This document shows positions 1 to 8,427 of a stretch of DNA of 36,332 nt, piece after piece. This DNA comes from Gammaproteobacteria bacterium TMED226 (GTDB lineage Bacteria; Pseudomonadota; Gammaproteobacteria; Magnimaribacterales; D2472). The translations under genes and the position numbers were made by a program. The notes beneath the pieces are model-generated. The model had not been told where the DNA came from, did no database searches, and saw only the letters and a list, made by a program, of their open reading frames with translations. The stretch spans positions 11,437 through 47,768 of the forward strand of contig NHJX01000014.1 in NCBI GenBank assembly GCA_002169105.1, in the 5' to 3' direction. Each line of letters starts with the position of its first letter. Position 1 is the first letter of the stretch.

Positions 1-143
1 GCGCCAAGTATCCCATTTTTCCCTGCATAAACTTTTCCAATCTTACCTTTAGATTTTTTGGCTTCTAAGATCAGCGCAGAAGCAGTAGCATTTATAACTG
101 ATGTAACTCCACCTGATTGTGCATAAAATGCATTTTTTTTCAT
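1..143 (-). CDS. pfp: 6-phosphofructokinase, PPi-dependent type (5' end only)
   Basis: Only the first 47 codons are inside the window; the gene continues past base 1. The translation begins MKKNAFYAQSGGVTSVINAT and later reads KIGKVYAGKNGILG. The YAQSGGVTxVINA stretch is the N-terminal nucleotide/PPi-binding loop of the phosphofructokinase group usually annotated as pyrophosphate-dependent (fructose-6-phosphate to fructose-1,6-bisphosphate, glycolysis or gluconeogenesis). The residues that separate PPi from ATP use lie outside the window, so the phosphoryl donor is inferred from N-terminal similarity alone. The ATG is preceded by a GGGGAA ribosome-binding site. It is divergent from mpl across 52 bases that contain an inverted repeat. 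Confidence 0.8.
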   Translation of the reverse strand, partial: MKKNAFYAQSGGVTSVINATASALILEAKKSKGKIGKVYAGKNGILG

Positions 144-156
144 TATTTCCCCGCTT

Positions 157-180
157 ATACTTTGAATAAAATTCAAGTAT
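157..180. repeat. Inverted repeat between pfp and mpl
   Basis: The arms are ATACTT(T)GAAT and ATTCAAGTAT: ten complementary bases with one extra T in the left arm and a 3-base AAA centre. It lies in the short divergent spacer and overlaps the likely -35 region of mpl. It could be a repressor site acting on both genes or a small RNA hairpin. No regulator can be assigned from this window. Confidence 0.4.
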
Positions 181-182
181 CG

Positions 183-188
183 TATTAT
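183..188 (+). promoter_or_regulatory. Candidate -10 element for mpl
   Basis: TATTAT ends seven bases before the mpl ATG at 196, and TTTGAA or TTGAAT at 161-167 could serve as -35. Transcription would start at or next to the start codon, giving a leaderless mRNA. No Shine-Dalgarno sequence is visible before this ATG. In AT-rich DNA such hexamers also arise by chance. Confidence 0.35.
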
Positions 189-195
189 AACTAAT

Positions 196-1494
196 ATGAG
201 AATACATATCCTAGGTGTTTGCGGAACCTTTATGGCAGGGCTAGCTCAAATACTTAAGGAATCTGGACATAAGGTTTCAGGATCCGATATTCAATTTTAT
301 CCACCAATGTCTGATTATCTAAAACAGATTAGCATTGAGACGATAAAAGGTTATCAAGCAGATTTGTTACCAGATGCTGATTTATACGTAATTGGTAATG
401 CATTATCAAGAGGTAATGAATCTGTTGAGATGATATTAGAAAATAAACTACCATTTGTTTCAGGGCCTGAAATGCTTGGCAAAGAATTAAAAGACAGAAA
501 TGTTTTTGCTATATCAGGTACTCATGGAAAGACGACTACATCTTATATGCTAGCGCACATTTTGAATGAACAAGGGAGAGATATTGGATTTTTAGTTGGG
601 GGCATTTCTAAAAATTTTAATGTATCTGCAAGGCTAGGCACAGACAAATCTTTCGTAATAGAAGCAGACGAATACGACTCAGCATTTTTTGATAAACGAT
701 CTAAGTTTATTCATTATTCACCTACCAACCTGATTATCAATAATATTGAGTTTGATCATGCTGATATTTTCAATGATATAGATGACATAAAAAAACAATT
801 TCATCATCTTATAAAGATCATTCCAAGCTCTGGAAATATTATTTTTTTTAATGATGATGATAATAGCAAAGAAGTTATTGAGACTGGTTTATGGTGCAAT
901 AAGATAGCTGTAAATTCTGATTTAATAGATACGAATTTTGAATTAATGGAATTCACAGTAGAGGGAAAGAGATTCTCTATGAAAGAGCTTCCACTAATAG
1001 GCGAACATAATTTTAGGAATTATATCAGTGCAATACTTGCTGCTAGGCTTGATGGGGTTGAAATAGAGGATTCTATTAAATCATTAGAAACATTTGAGGG
1101 CGTAACAAGGAGAATGGATTTTGTAAAAGAATCATGTGGTATAAAAATTTATGATGATTTTGCACATCATCCGACTGCTATCAAACTTTCAACAGATGCA
1201 ATACGAAAAAGATATCCGGATAAGCGAATATTAGGTCTAATAGAGCTTGGTTCTAATACGATGGCATCAGGATATCATGAAGAAAGTCTGCTCAAATCTT
1301 TTAGCTCACTTGACCAAGCAATATTACTTGATCATAAGAAGGTTTATAAATACAAGAATGCTCACGGATCAATAGATACTTTTTTGTTAGAGCTAAAGGA
1401 AAGTATTTATGATTATGATATTATTCTAATAATGACTAACAAAGATAGTCAAAAATTTATTCAACCAATACTTAGTTATCTTGAAGAAAAATAG
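196..1494 (+). CDS. mpl: UDP-N-acetylmuramate:L-Ala-gamma-D-Glu-meso-DAP ligase
   Basis: Mpl is a cytoplasmic Mur-family ligase that joins recycled murein tripeptide to UDP-MurNAc, bypassing MurC, D and E. The 432-residue length is near the usual 450. The N-terminal Rossmann-like domain begins MRIHILGVCGTFMAGLA. The ATP-binding loop GTHGKTTT is at residues 108-115, and EADEYDSAFFDKRSKF near residue 153 is characteristic of Mpl rather than MurC. The C-terminal Mur ligase domain contains YDDFAHHPTAI. Its last 14 bases overlap the next gene, so the two are probably co-transcribed. Other peptidoglycan genes lie 1-2 kb downstream. Confidence 0.95.
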   Translation: MRIHILGVCGTFMAGLAQILKESGHKVSGSDIQFYPPMSDYLKQISIETIKGYQADLLPDADLYVIGNALSRGNESVEMILENKLPFVSGPEMLGKELKDRNVFAISGTHGKTTTSYMLAHILNEQGRDIGFLVGGISKNFNVSARLGTDKSFVIEADEYDSAFFDKRSKFIHYSPTNLIINNIEFDHADIFNDIDDIKKQFHHLIKIIPSSGNIIFFNDDDNSKEVIETGLWCNKIAVNSDLIDTNFELMEFTVEGKRFSMKELPLIGEHNFRNYISAILAARLDGVEIEDSIKSLETFEGVTRRMDFVKESCGIKIYDDFAHHPTAIKLSTDAIRKRYPDKRILGLIELGSNTMASGYHEESLLKSFSSLDQAILLDHKKVYKYKNAHGSIDTFLLELKESIYDYDIILIMTNKDSQKFIQPILSYLEEK

Positions 1495-2071
1495 CTTCCC
1501 CATCTTTCCTATAGGTATTGTTGCTTTGCCAGGAACCATACAGAGTCTTCAAATTTTTGAACCTAGATATTTAAATATGGTTAAAGATTGCATGGAAAAT
1601 AATCATGGTTTTGTTATAACTTTTCAAAAAAAATTAACTAACAAAAATGATTACAAGATTTCTAAGCAGGGCGCTTTTGTTGAAATAGTTGATTTTAATA
1701 ATCTACCAAATGGGTTGCTAGGGATAACTGTTAAAGCTATAAATAAAGTAACAATTAAGAACATAATTCAACTTAAAGATGGTCTTAATGTTGCAGAAAC
1801 ATATCCTATTGTGGATCCTGAGGTTGACGATCAAGCACTTCTCGCTGAATTTCCAGAAATATCAAATATTCTTTCACAACTAATGAAACACCCAAGAATT
1901 GCAGATATGCAAATAAATATTGATTTTAATTCAGCTGATTCTGTTGCATACAATTTGGCTGGCCTTATTCCTATTCCATGGACTTATAAACAAAGCTTAT
2001 TAGAAGCATTTGATGCTTCTCAAAGACTATCCATACTTTCGAAATATATTGATGAGATTTCGTCAAGTTAG
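1481..2071 (+). CDS. LON substrate-binding (N-terminal) domain protein
   Basis: A 196-residue stand-alone protein with the LON N-terminal fold: FPIFPIGIVALPGTIQSLQIFEPRYLNMVKDCM near the start and GLIPIPWTYKQSLLEA towards the end. It has no AAA+ or protease domain, so it is not the Lon protease. Stand-alone LON-domain proteins are widespread in Proteobacteria and their function is not settled; a role in binding unfolded or substrate proteins is inferred from the Lon domain. The start is TTG inside the end of mpl. It was chosen because the domain begins at once and the next in-frame ATG would cut it. It converges on the next gene with a 6-base gap. Confidence 0.85.
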   Translation: MKKNSFPIFPIGIVALPGTIQSLQIFEPRYLNMVKDCMENNHGFVITFQKKLTNKNDYKISKQGAFVEIVDFNNLPNGLLGITVKAINKVTIKNIIQLKDGLNVAETYPIVDPEVDDQALLAEFPEISNILSQLMKHPRIADMQINIDFNSADSVAYNLAGLIPIPWTYKQSLLEAFDASQRLSILSKYIDEISSS

Positions 2072-2077
2072 CAAAAA

Positions 2078-2503
2078 TTATATCTTTAAAGGCGGCTGAT
2101 TAGATTTCTTTCTTAACCAATTAACAGTCTTATATATTTTTGGCATTGCTATTAACTTTCTCTCTAAATAGAACTTTCCTGGATAGTTGCTTAAGAGCAA
2201 ACCTACAAATATTGTAAACAGACCTTGACCAGGAAGAAAAAGCATAAGAATTCCTCCAATAATCAAGGTATAACCAAGAATATTTTTAATAATAGTCGAT
2301 ACCAGCCATAACGAAGGATAAGCTATTTTAAATTTTGAGCTGTTTCTATTGATGAAATAATCACTAGGGATTAACGCGACTAACCATTTTATACTAATTA
2401 GACTGAATACAAATATCACAAAAGATACTGTCCCAAGCAATATAATATTCACTTTATAAGTTGATATGAATTCATTAGCTAAATCGATGAAGTTAATTTC
2501 CAA
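2078..2503 (-). CDS. Small membrane protein, PGPGW-like family
   Basis: 141 residues with hydrophobic segments at about 15-45 and 68-105, and a basic C-terminus. The segment LIIGGILMLFLPGQGLFTIF matches the pattern of the PGPGW putative transmembrane family, with PGQGL in place of PGPGW. The biochemical role of that family is unknown. The start is TTG at 2503; AGGG lies about 11 bases upstream on the coding strand. It stands alone on the minus strand between two plus-strand groups, at a place where nadD or holA often precedes rsfS in related bacteria. Confidence 0.7.
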   Translation of the reverse strand: MEINFIDLANEFISTYKVNIILLGTVSFVIFVFSLISIKWLVALIPSDYFINRNSSKFKIAYPSLWLVSTIIKNILGYTLIIGGILMLFLPGQGLFTIFVGLLLSNYPGKFYLERKLIAMPKIYKTVNWLRKKSNQPPLKI

Positions 2504-2573
2504 AATTACTTACCCTTTTGACAATTATGATTTAGTATAACAATTACTATTACATTGATAATTTAAATTTATA

Positions 2574-2906
2574 TTGCCTAACAAAAACCTCTCACAAATA
2601 TTCAACCATAGCCTTATAGAAAGCAAAGCGGAAGATATTCTTTTTCTTGATGTGGAGGGAGTGTCTTCATTTACAGATGAAATAGTTATTGCAACTGCCA
2701 ATTCTAATAGACATGCAGCTTCGGTATCTGAAAAATTAGTTGAGCATCTTAAAATAAATAATATAAAAGTTATTGGTGTAGAGGGAGAAATTGAATCTGG
2801 ATGGGTGCTCGTAGATTGCGGAGATGTTGTTGTAAATATTATGAAGAGAGATGAAAGAGATTTCTATGATTTGGAAGGATTATGGGGACAAAGGAATCCC
2901 TCTTAA
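2574..2906 (+). CDS. rsfS: Ribosomal silencing factor RsfS
   Basis: RsfS (YbeB/Iojap family) binds ribosomal protein L14 and blocks subunit joining when nutrients are low. The 110-residue length is typical. Family features are DILFLDVEGVSSFTDEIVIATANSNRHAASVSEKLVEHL and the C-terminal block GWVLVDCGDVVVNIMKRDERDFYDLEGLWG. The start is taken as TTG at 2574; no in-frame ATG precedes the domain and no ribosome-binding site is clear. It is followed 11 bases later by rlmH, the conserved neighbour. Confidence 0.93.
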   Translation: MPNKNLSQIFNHSLIESKAEDILFLDVEGVSSFTDEIVIATANSNRHAASVSEKLVEHLKINNIKVIGVEGEIESGWVLVDCGDVVVNIMKRDERDFYDLEGLWGQRNPS

Positions 2907-2917
2907 AATTCTTAATA

Positions 2918-3382
2918 ATGATAATTAAGATTTTTACCATTGGCAATAAACTCAATCAATGGGAGTCTGAAGGGATTGAGTTCTACACAAAACAATTACC
3001 AAAGAACTTAGAAGTAGAATTTATTAATCTCAAAAGCCAACAGAACAAAAGTTATTCTACAAATGAAGTTATTGAAAAAGAATCTAACACAATTATGTCT
3101 AAGATTCCTAAACATGAATACATAGTAGCCTGGGATTCAAATGGAGAAAAAATTACCAGTGAAAGTTTTGCTAATTTTATTTTGGATCATCAAAGAATTA
3201 ATCCTAACATTTCTTTCATAATTGGAGGCTCATTTGGGTTGTCAGCGACTATTAAAAAAAGATCTGATAGAGTTTTTTCGGCCTCTTTATTAACATTTCC
3301 TCATAAATTATTTAGGCTACTATTAGTAGAGCAAATATATCGATCTCATTCAATAATAAACAAGATGCCATATCATAAATGA
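2918..3382 (+). CDS. rlmH: 23S rRNA pseudouridine-1915 N3-methyltransferase
   Basis: RlmH is a SPOUT-fold methyltransferase that methylates pseudouridine 1915 of 23S rRNA on the assembled 70S ribosome, using S-adenosylmethionine. From the ATG at 2918 it has 154 residues, against 155 in E. coli, and begins MIIKIFTIGNK like the family. The cofactor-binding knot region contains SFIIGGSFGLS, LLTFPHKLFRLLLVEQIYRS and the C-terminal YHK. An upstream in-frame ATG at 2882, behind a GGAAGG, would add 12 residues and overlap rsfS. I rejected it on family length, but it could act in translational coupling. The stop overlaps the next ATG by 4 bases. Confidence 0.93.
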   Translation: MIIKIFTIGNKLNQWESEGIEFYTKQLPKNLEVEFINLKSQQNKSYSTNEVIEKESNTIMSKIPKHEYIVAWDSNGEKITSESFANFILDHQRINPNISFIIGGSFGLSATIKKRSDRVFSASLLTFPHKLFRLLLVEQIYRSHSIINKMPYHK

Positions 3383-5220
3383 TTGATTTGAACCAAAGGA
3401 CTTTAGAAAAAAAGAATTTCTTCAATAGACTGATTTTAATCTATGTATTTTTTTTATTTTTATTTGTATTTTTCTTATACAGAACATTTTCTCTTCAAGT
3501 TTCAAATTATACAGATTATGAAATAGCCTCTTTACAGAACAAGACTAGAGAAGTTTTAATTCAGCCAATGAGAGGTATTATTTATGATAGGAATGGTGAA
3601 ATTATTGTAAATAATACTCCGAGCTATAATTTAATAACCAAACCATCTCAAATAAAAGATTTAGAAAGTCACTTTAATAAGATTAGTATGATCATAAGTT
3701 TATCTGAAGAAGATATTACGTACGCAAGAGAAAACTTTAATAGAAAAGCTAGATTAAACAGAGAGCTAATCCTAAAAAAGAATTTGACTTTAGAAGAGAT
3801 TGCGAGATTTGAATCCAGGAAATATAGATTTCCTGATACATTTATAGATGAGAGATACTCAAGAAAAAACTTATACCCAGAATTGTTTTCCCATTCAATT
3901 GGCTATGTTGGTAATATGAGTGATGATAGTTTAGAAGAGGTATTAAGTGACCAAAATTTAAAACCCAAAGAAACAATTTTTATATATTCAAATGGGTATC
4001 TAACTGGAAAGACTGGATTAGAAAACACTTATGATGATTCCCTTAGAGGCCTTTATGGTAAAAAGATATATGAAGTAGATGCTTCTGGAAAATTATTAAA
4101 AGAATTAAAAATAATTCCAGCAACAAATGGAAAAGATTTACATACTTCTTTAGATATTAATAGTCAAAAAGTAGCATTTAAACAACTTAATAATAGAAGA
4201 GGGGCTGTTGTTGCTGTAGAAATTGATACTGGTGCAATAGTAACTTATATAAGCTCACCGTCTTTTTCTGTAAATCAAATAACCAATGGAATGTCATCAA
4301 AAGATTTTAGTATATTAATTAATAATAAGGATAAGCCATTTTTTGATAGGGCTGGACAAGGAAGATACTCACCAGCATCAACCATTAAGCCTGCAATAGG
4401 ACTATATGGTTTAGAGAATAATATAATTGACTGGGACTTTACTATGGATGACCCAGGATTTTTTATATTACCAGAAGACAATAGATTATACAGAGGTTGG
4501 AAAAAAGGTGGTCATGGCAAAATTAATCTAAAAGATGCAATCATTGAAAGTTCAAATACTTTCTTTTTTTCATTAGCCTACGAGTCAGAAATAGAAAACT
4601 TGATTGAGCATTTATCTCATTTTGGTTTTGGAAGAAACATATGCTTAGATTGCTTTATACCAGACCAAGGTCTCTTACCTAGTCCGGAATGGAAGATGAA
4701 TAATTTAAATTTTAGCTGGTTTAAGGGTGATACTGTAAATTTGGGAGTTGGCCAAGGCTATTTAAGCGCCACTCCTCTTCAGTTAGCTTATTACTCATCC
4801 TTTTTAGCAAATAAAGGCAATTTAAATAAATTTTCTTTCATTCAGGAAAATAATGAAATGCCTAAAGATATTTTTGTTAGCAGCAACATAAACAATAAAG
4901 ATTGGAAAAATATTCATGAGAGCATGATTGGTGTAATTGAAAACCCAAAAGGAACTGCAGGAAGATTAAGAAAATTAAAAGATTTCACTGTTGCAGCAAA
5001 ATCTGGAACTGTCGAACTTGTAAGCACAGAAACAAAAGAGGACTATAAGATAATTAGAGAAGAAGAAGGCAAAAGAGATCATGCAATCATTATAGCTTTT
5101 GCACCTATACCAAATCCTAAATATGCAATTAGTGTTGTAATTGAAAATGGTGAAAGCGGGGGCTCAGTCGCAGGACCAGTTGCTATCGAGATCTTAAATA
5201 GCCTTATTAAAAATGAATAA
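3379..5220 (+). CDS. mrdA: Penicillin-binding protein 2 (transpeptidase of elongasome)
   Basis: PBP2 is the D,D-transpeptidase that cross-links new peptidoglycan during cell elongation, working with RodA. It has 613 residues. A short cytoplasmic tail is followed by one membrane anchor at about 15-38, then the PBP dimer domain (MRGIIYDRNGEII) and the transpeptidase domain. Active-site motifs are S334-T-I-K337 (SxxK), S391-S-N393 (SxN) and K541-S-G-T544 (the KSGT form, also found in E. coli PBP2). It overlaps rlmH by 4 bases (ATGA) and rodA by 8, which points to translational coupling. Confidence 0.96.
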   Translation: MIDLNQRTLEKKNFFNRLILIYVFFLFLFVFFLYRTFSLQVSNYTDYEIASLQNKTREVLIQPMRGIIYDRNGEIIVNNTPSYNLITKPSQIKDLESHFNKISMIISLSEEDITYARENFNRKARLNRELILKKNLTLEEIARFESRKYRFPDTFIDERYSRKNLYPELFSHSIGYVGNMSDDSLEEVLSDQNLKPKETIFIYSNGYLTGKTGLENTYDDSLRGLYGKKIYEVDASGKLLKELKIIPATNGKDLHTSLDINSQKVAFKQLNNRRGAVVAVEIDTGAIVTYISSPSFSVNQITNGMSSKDFSILINNKDKPFFDRAGQGRYSPASTIKPAIGLYGLENNIIDWDFTMDDPGFFILPEDNRLYRGWKKGGHGKINLKDAIIESSNTFFFSLAYESEIENLIEHLSHFGFGRNICLDCFIPDQGLLPSPEWKMNNLNFSWFKGDTVNLGVGQGYLSATPLQLAYYSSFLANKGNLNKFSFIQENNEMPKDIFVSSNINNKDWKNIHESMIGVIENPKGTAGRLRKLKDFTVAAKSGTVELVSTETKEDYKIIREEEGKRDHAIIIAFAPIPNPKYAISVVIENGESGGSVAGPVAIEILNSLIKNE

Positions 5221-6313
5221 GATACTAGATATATTTAAGTCAAAGATTTATTTTGATCATTATTTATTTATTTCAATAACAACCCTATCAATCATGGGGC
5301 TCTTATTTTTGTATAGCGCATCTCAAGAAAATATTGATACGGTCTTTAAACAATCACTCTTTGTTGTCTTAGGCTTAATTTTAATGTTCATCTTAAGTCA
5401 ATTAGACCCAGATTTTTATAAAAATAATGCCTTATTTTTTTTAATACTTTCGATTATCTTAATTCTGATCACTCTTCTATTTGGCAAAGAGGTTAATGGC
5501 GCAAAAAGATGGCTCGACCTTGGATTTTTTAGCTTACAATCATCGGAAATAATTAAAATTGCTCTTCCAGTTTTTTTAGCAGCATATTTATATGATAAAG
5601 CTCTTCCAATAAGCTTTTTTAATACATGCATAACTCTGATAATTATTTTTATTATTGTTAACTTGGTCAGAATTCAACCCGATTTGGGAACTAGTTTAGT
5701 GATACTTTCAGCAGGCTTATATATTTTATTTTTAGCTGGACTTAGCTGGAGATTTATTGGTATCTCATCTGTTGTCTTTATTTTATCTCTTCCTTTTATA
5801 TGGAATAATTTTTTAGAGCCTTTTCAAAGAGAAAGAATCCTAACACTGCTTGATCCAACGGCTGATCCATACGGGTCAGCATGGAACATCACTCAATCAA
5901 AAATTGCTATAGGCTCAGGTGGAATCACAGGCAAGGGCTTCATGGAAGGATCTCAAGCCCACCTAGATTTTTTACCAGAAACTGAAACAGATTTCATTTT
6001 TTCAGTTATTGCTGAAGAATTTGGTTTTATTGGAGTATCTGTCCTATTATTTGTGTTTTTCTTTGTGATGATCAGATGCCTATACTTAGCAATAAATGCA
6101 AGAGATAGGTTTTGCCGACTTACAATAGGCGGTTTGAGCCTGCTATTTATTTCTACAATATTCATAAATTTAGCAATGGTTGTTGGAATAATTCCAGTTG
6201 TAGGTATGCCACTTCCTTTTATAAGCAAAGGAGGATCATCTTTGTTATCATTTTATATAGCTTTTGGTATTATAATTTCTATGGCTACTCACAAAAAACT
6301 AATGCAAAAATGA
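5213..6313 (+). CDS. rodA: RodA, peptidoglycan glycosyltransferase of the elongasome
   Basis: A SEDS-family integral membrane glycosyltransferase that polymerises lipid II into glycan strands during elongation, partnered with PBP2. The 366 residues are close to E. coli RodA (370), with about ten hydrophobic segments. Family signatures are VNGAKRWLDLGFFSLQSSEI, IAIGSGGITGKGFMEGSQ, LPETETDFIFSVIAEEFGF with the expected catalytic Asp at D260, and VGMPLPFISKGGSSL near the end. The start overlaps mrdA by 8 bases. A 48-base gap separates it from mltB. Confidence 0.96.
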   Translation: MNKILDIFKSKIYFDHYLFISITTLSIMGLLFLYSASQENIDTVFKQSLFVVLGLILMFILSQLDPDFYKNNALFFLILSIILILITLLFGKEVNGAKRWLDLGFFSLQSSEIIKIALPVFLAAYLYDKALPISFFNTCITLIIIFIIVNLVRIQPDLGTSLVILSAGLYILFLAGLSWRFIGISSVVFILSLPFIWNNFLEPFQRERILTLLDPTADPYGSAWNITQSKIAIGSGGITGKGFMEGSQAHLDFLPETETDFIFSVIAEEFGFIGVSVLLFVFFFVMIRCLYLAINARDRFCRLTIGGLSLLFISTIFINLAMVVGIIPVVGMPLPFISKGGSSLLSFYIAFGIIISMATHKKLMQK

Positions 6314-6361
6314 AAAAGACCAATATTTGTAACAAATTATCTTCTATTTCGTTTTATAAAT

Positions 6362-7282
6362 ATGAAAAATAAAAAAAATACCCCTCATATCTCTTATCAA
6401 CTATCTTTACTAATATTAATGATATTTAGTTTTAATAGTGCTGCTGATTACTCAAATCATAATGAGAGTCAAAAAGTCATAGATGAGCTTGTAAACGATC
6501 ATGGGTTTGAAGAATCTTATGTTATTGAAGTTTTGAAGTATGCTAAAAGAAGAGACGAAATGCTAAAGTCAGTGGCAAAACCAGCTGAAAAAACTAAGAC
6601 TTGGGACGACTATAAAGCTATTTTTATAAAGAAAAAAAGAATTAGGGACGGCAAGAAATTCATAAAAGAAAACATTAAAACTTTAGAAAGAGCTGAAAAA
6701 GAGTTTGGCGTTCCCAAAGAAGTCATAACAGCTATCTTAGGAGTTGAAACAAACTTTGGAAGTAATAAGGGAAGTTATAAAGTAATAGACAGTCTTACTA
6801 CCTTGGGTTTTGATGATCCTAGGAGATCCAAATTCTTTAGAAGTGAGCTTATACAATTTTTTCTTCTTACTAGAGAAAATAATTTAGACATTTTTAAAAC
6901 TAAAGGCTCTTATGCTGGAGCTATGGGTTACGCACAATTTATATCATCCAGTTATCGTGCTTATGCAATTGATTATGATGGTGATGGATACGTAGATTTA
7001 TTTAATTCTGTTGATGATGCAATTGGTAGTATTGCTAATTATTTAAAAGTACATGGGTGGAAAAGAGAAGGCAGTATTGTAGTTAAAACACACCCAAATA
7101 ATGTAAGAAAGTTTTATAAACCCCATAAATCTTTAACACAATTTATTCCTTTAACTTTTACAGAAAACGGAGAAGAATTGCACTTTATTGGAGATGACAA
7201 TTTCCGTGCTATTGCTAGATATAATATTAGTGATGTTTATGCCATGGCAGTGTATTATTTGTCAGAAGAGTTTAAAAAATGA
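6362..7282 (+). CDS. mltB: Lytic murein transglycosylase B
   Basis: MltB cleaves the glycan strand between MurNAc and GlcNAc, forming 1,6-anhydro ends, in the periplasm. The 306-residue protein has an N-terminal hydrophobic signal at about 11-28 ending in SAAD. No lipobox cysteine is present, so it is probably soluble or anchored by an uncleaved signal rather than being a lipoprotein as in E. coli. The catalytic Glu is E129 in AILGVETNFGSNKG. Also diagnostic are GAMGYAQFISSSYRAYAIDYDGDGYVDLF and IANYLKVHGW. The 3' end overlaps dacA by 4 bases. In relatives rlpA usually stands between mltB and dacA; it is absent here. Confidence 0.94.
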   Translation: MKNKKNTPHISYQLSLLILMIFSFNSAADYSNHNESQKVIDELVNDHGFEESYVIEVLKYAKRRDEMLKSVAKPAEKTKTWDDYKAIFIKKKRIRDGKKFIKENIKTLERAEKEFGVPKEVITAILGVETNFGSNKGSYKVIDSLTTLGFDDPRRSKFFRSELIQFFLLTRENNLDIFKTKGSYAGAMGYAQFISSSYRAYAIDYDGDGYVDLFNSVDDAIGSIANYLKVHGWKREGSIVVKTHPNNVRKFYKPHKSLTQFIPLTFTENGEELHFIGDDNFRAIARYNISDVYAMAVYYLSEEFKK

Positions 7283-8427
7283 AAAAAATATTATTATTAG
7301 TCCTATTATCGTCTAACTTTATCCTTGGCCAGAGTTTTGTTCCCAATGCCCCAGAGCTTAATCTAAAGAGTTATATTTTAATCGACCCAAATACTAGTAC
7401 TGTTATAGCTGAATATAACTCCGAAGGATTAATTGAGCCAGCAAGTATGACAAAAGTTATGACTGCTTATGTTGTTGCTGATCAAATTAAAAATAATTTA
7501 ATTAGTTTAGATGACAAAGTGCTAATCAGTGAAAGAGCATGGAAAATGGGCGGATCAAAGATGTTTATTGAGGTTGGTAAAAAAGTAAGCGTCTTAGATC
7601 TTATTAAAGGAATAATGATTCAGTCAGGAAATGATGCATCAGTTGCAATCGCAGAATATGTTGGTGGTACTGAAGACGGCTTTGTAGATCTAATGAATTC
7701 TTATGCAGCTTCTATAGGTATGAAGGACACTTATTTTACAAACTCAACAGGCTTACCAGATGATGATCATTTAACATCTGCCAGAGACTTGGCGTTACTC
7801 ACCTCTAACTTCATAACAAAATTTCCTGATATATACGCATTATTCAAAGAAAAAGAATTTGAATATGGTGGCATCACTGGTAACAAATATAATAGAAACA
7901 AATTATTATGGAGAGACGAGACTTCTGATGGTGTAAAAACAGGTCATACGTCTTCAGCCGGCTATTGTTTAATAGGCTCTGCTAAAAGAGGAGATATGAG
8001 ACTAATAACTGTTGTAGCAGGGAGTGATAATGCTAATAACAGTTTTTTAGATACACAAAGATTACTTGAATATGGATTTAGATTTTATGTAACCCAAAAG
8101 TATTTTGAATCAAATAAAGAATATACAACCACCAAAGTATGGGGCGGCAAAAGTGAGGTTTTAAGCCTAGGCGTTCAAGAGGATATTTCAATAACATTAC
8201 CAAGAACTAATTTCAAAGATGTCAAAGTTGATTACAAAATAAAGAGTAATGTTCAAGCTCCTATTAAAATGGGACAAAAATTAGGAACACTTGAGATTAT
8301 AAGTAACAATGAAGTAGTTTTAACTTCTGATCTTATTGCTCTTAACCAAGTAGAGGCTAAAGGTTTTTTTGGGAGGCTTTGGTCAAAATTTGTTCTTTGG
8401 ATTATGAGTTTGTTTGGAATGGCATAA
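7279..8427 (+). CDS. dacA: D-alanyl-D-alanine carboxypeptidase (PBP5/6 type)
   Basis: It trims the terminal D-Ala from peptidoglycan pentapeptides in the periplasm. 382 residues with a signal peptide (about 1-18). Active-site motifs are S56-M-T-K59 (SxxK), S116-G-N118 and K220-T-G222. After the catalytic domain comes the beta-rich PBP5 C-terminal domain. The last 20 or so residues (GFFGRLWSKFVLWIMSLFG) form the amphipathic helix that tethers PBP5/6 to the inner membrane. It overlaps mltB by 4 bases and is followed with no gap by dat. Confidence 0.95.
   Translation: MKKILLLVLLSSNFILGQSFVPNAPELNLKSYILIDPNTSTVIAEYNSEGLIEPASMTKVMTAYVVADQIKNNLISLDDKVLISERAWKMGGSKMFIEVGKKVSVLDLIKGIMIQSGNDASVAIAEYVGGTEDGFVDLMNSYAASIGMKDTYFTNSTGLPDDDHLTSARDLALLTSNFITKFPDIYALFKEKEFEYGGITGNKYNRNKLLWRDETSDGVKTGHTSSAGYCLIGSAKRGDMRLITVVAGSDNANNSFLDTQRLLEYGFRFYVTQKYFESNKEYTTTKVWGGKSEVLSLGVQEDISITLPRTNFKDVKVDYKIKSNVQAPIKMGQKLGTLEIISNNEVVLTSDLIALNQVEAKGFFGRLWSKFVLWIMSLFGMA

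Noticed and set aside
2882-2917. Upstream ATG for rlmH behind a GGAAGG
   Set aside because: It would add 12 residues not found in RlmH; the ATG at 2918 gives the family length and N-terminus. The GGAAGG is also explained by rsfS coding sequence.
6112-6372. 86-codon open frame overlapping the end of rodA
   Set aside because: It lies in another frame of a well-matched rodA, has no family resemblance and overlaps the mltB start.
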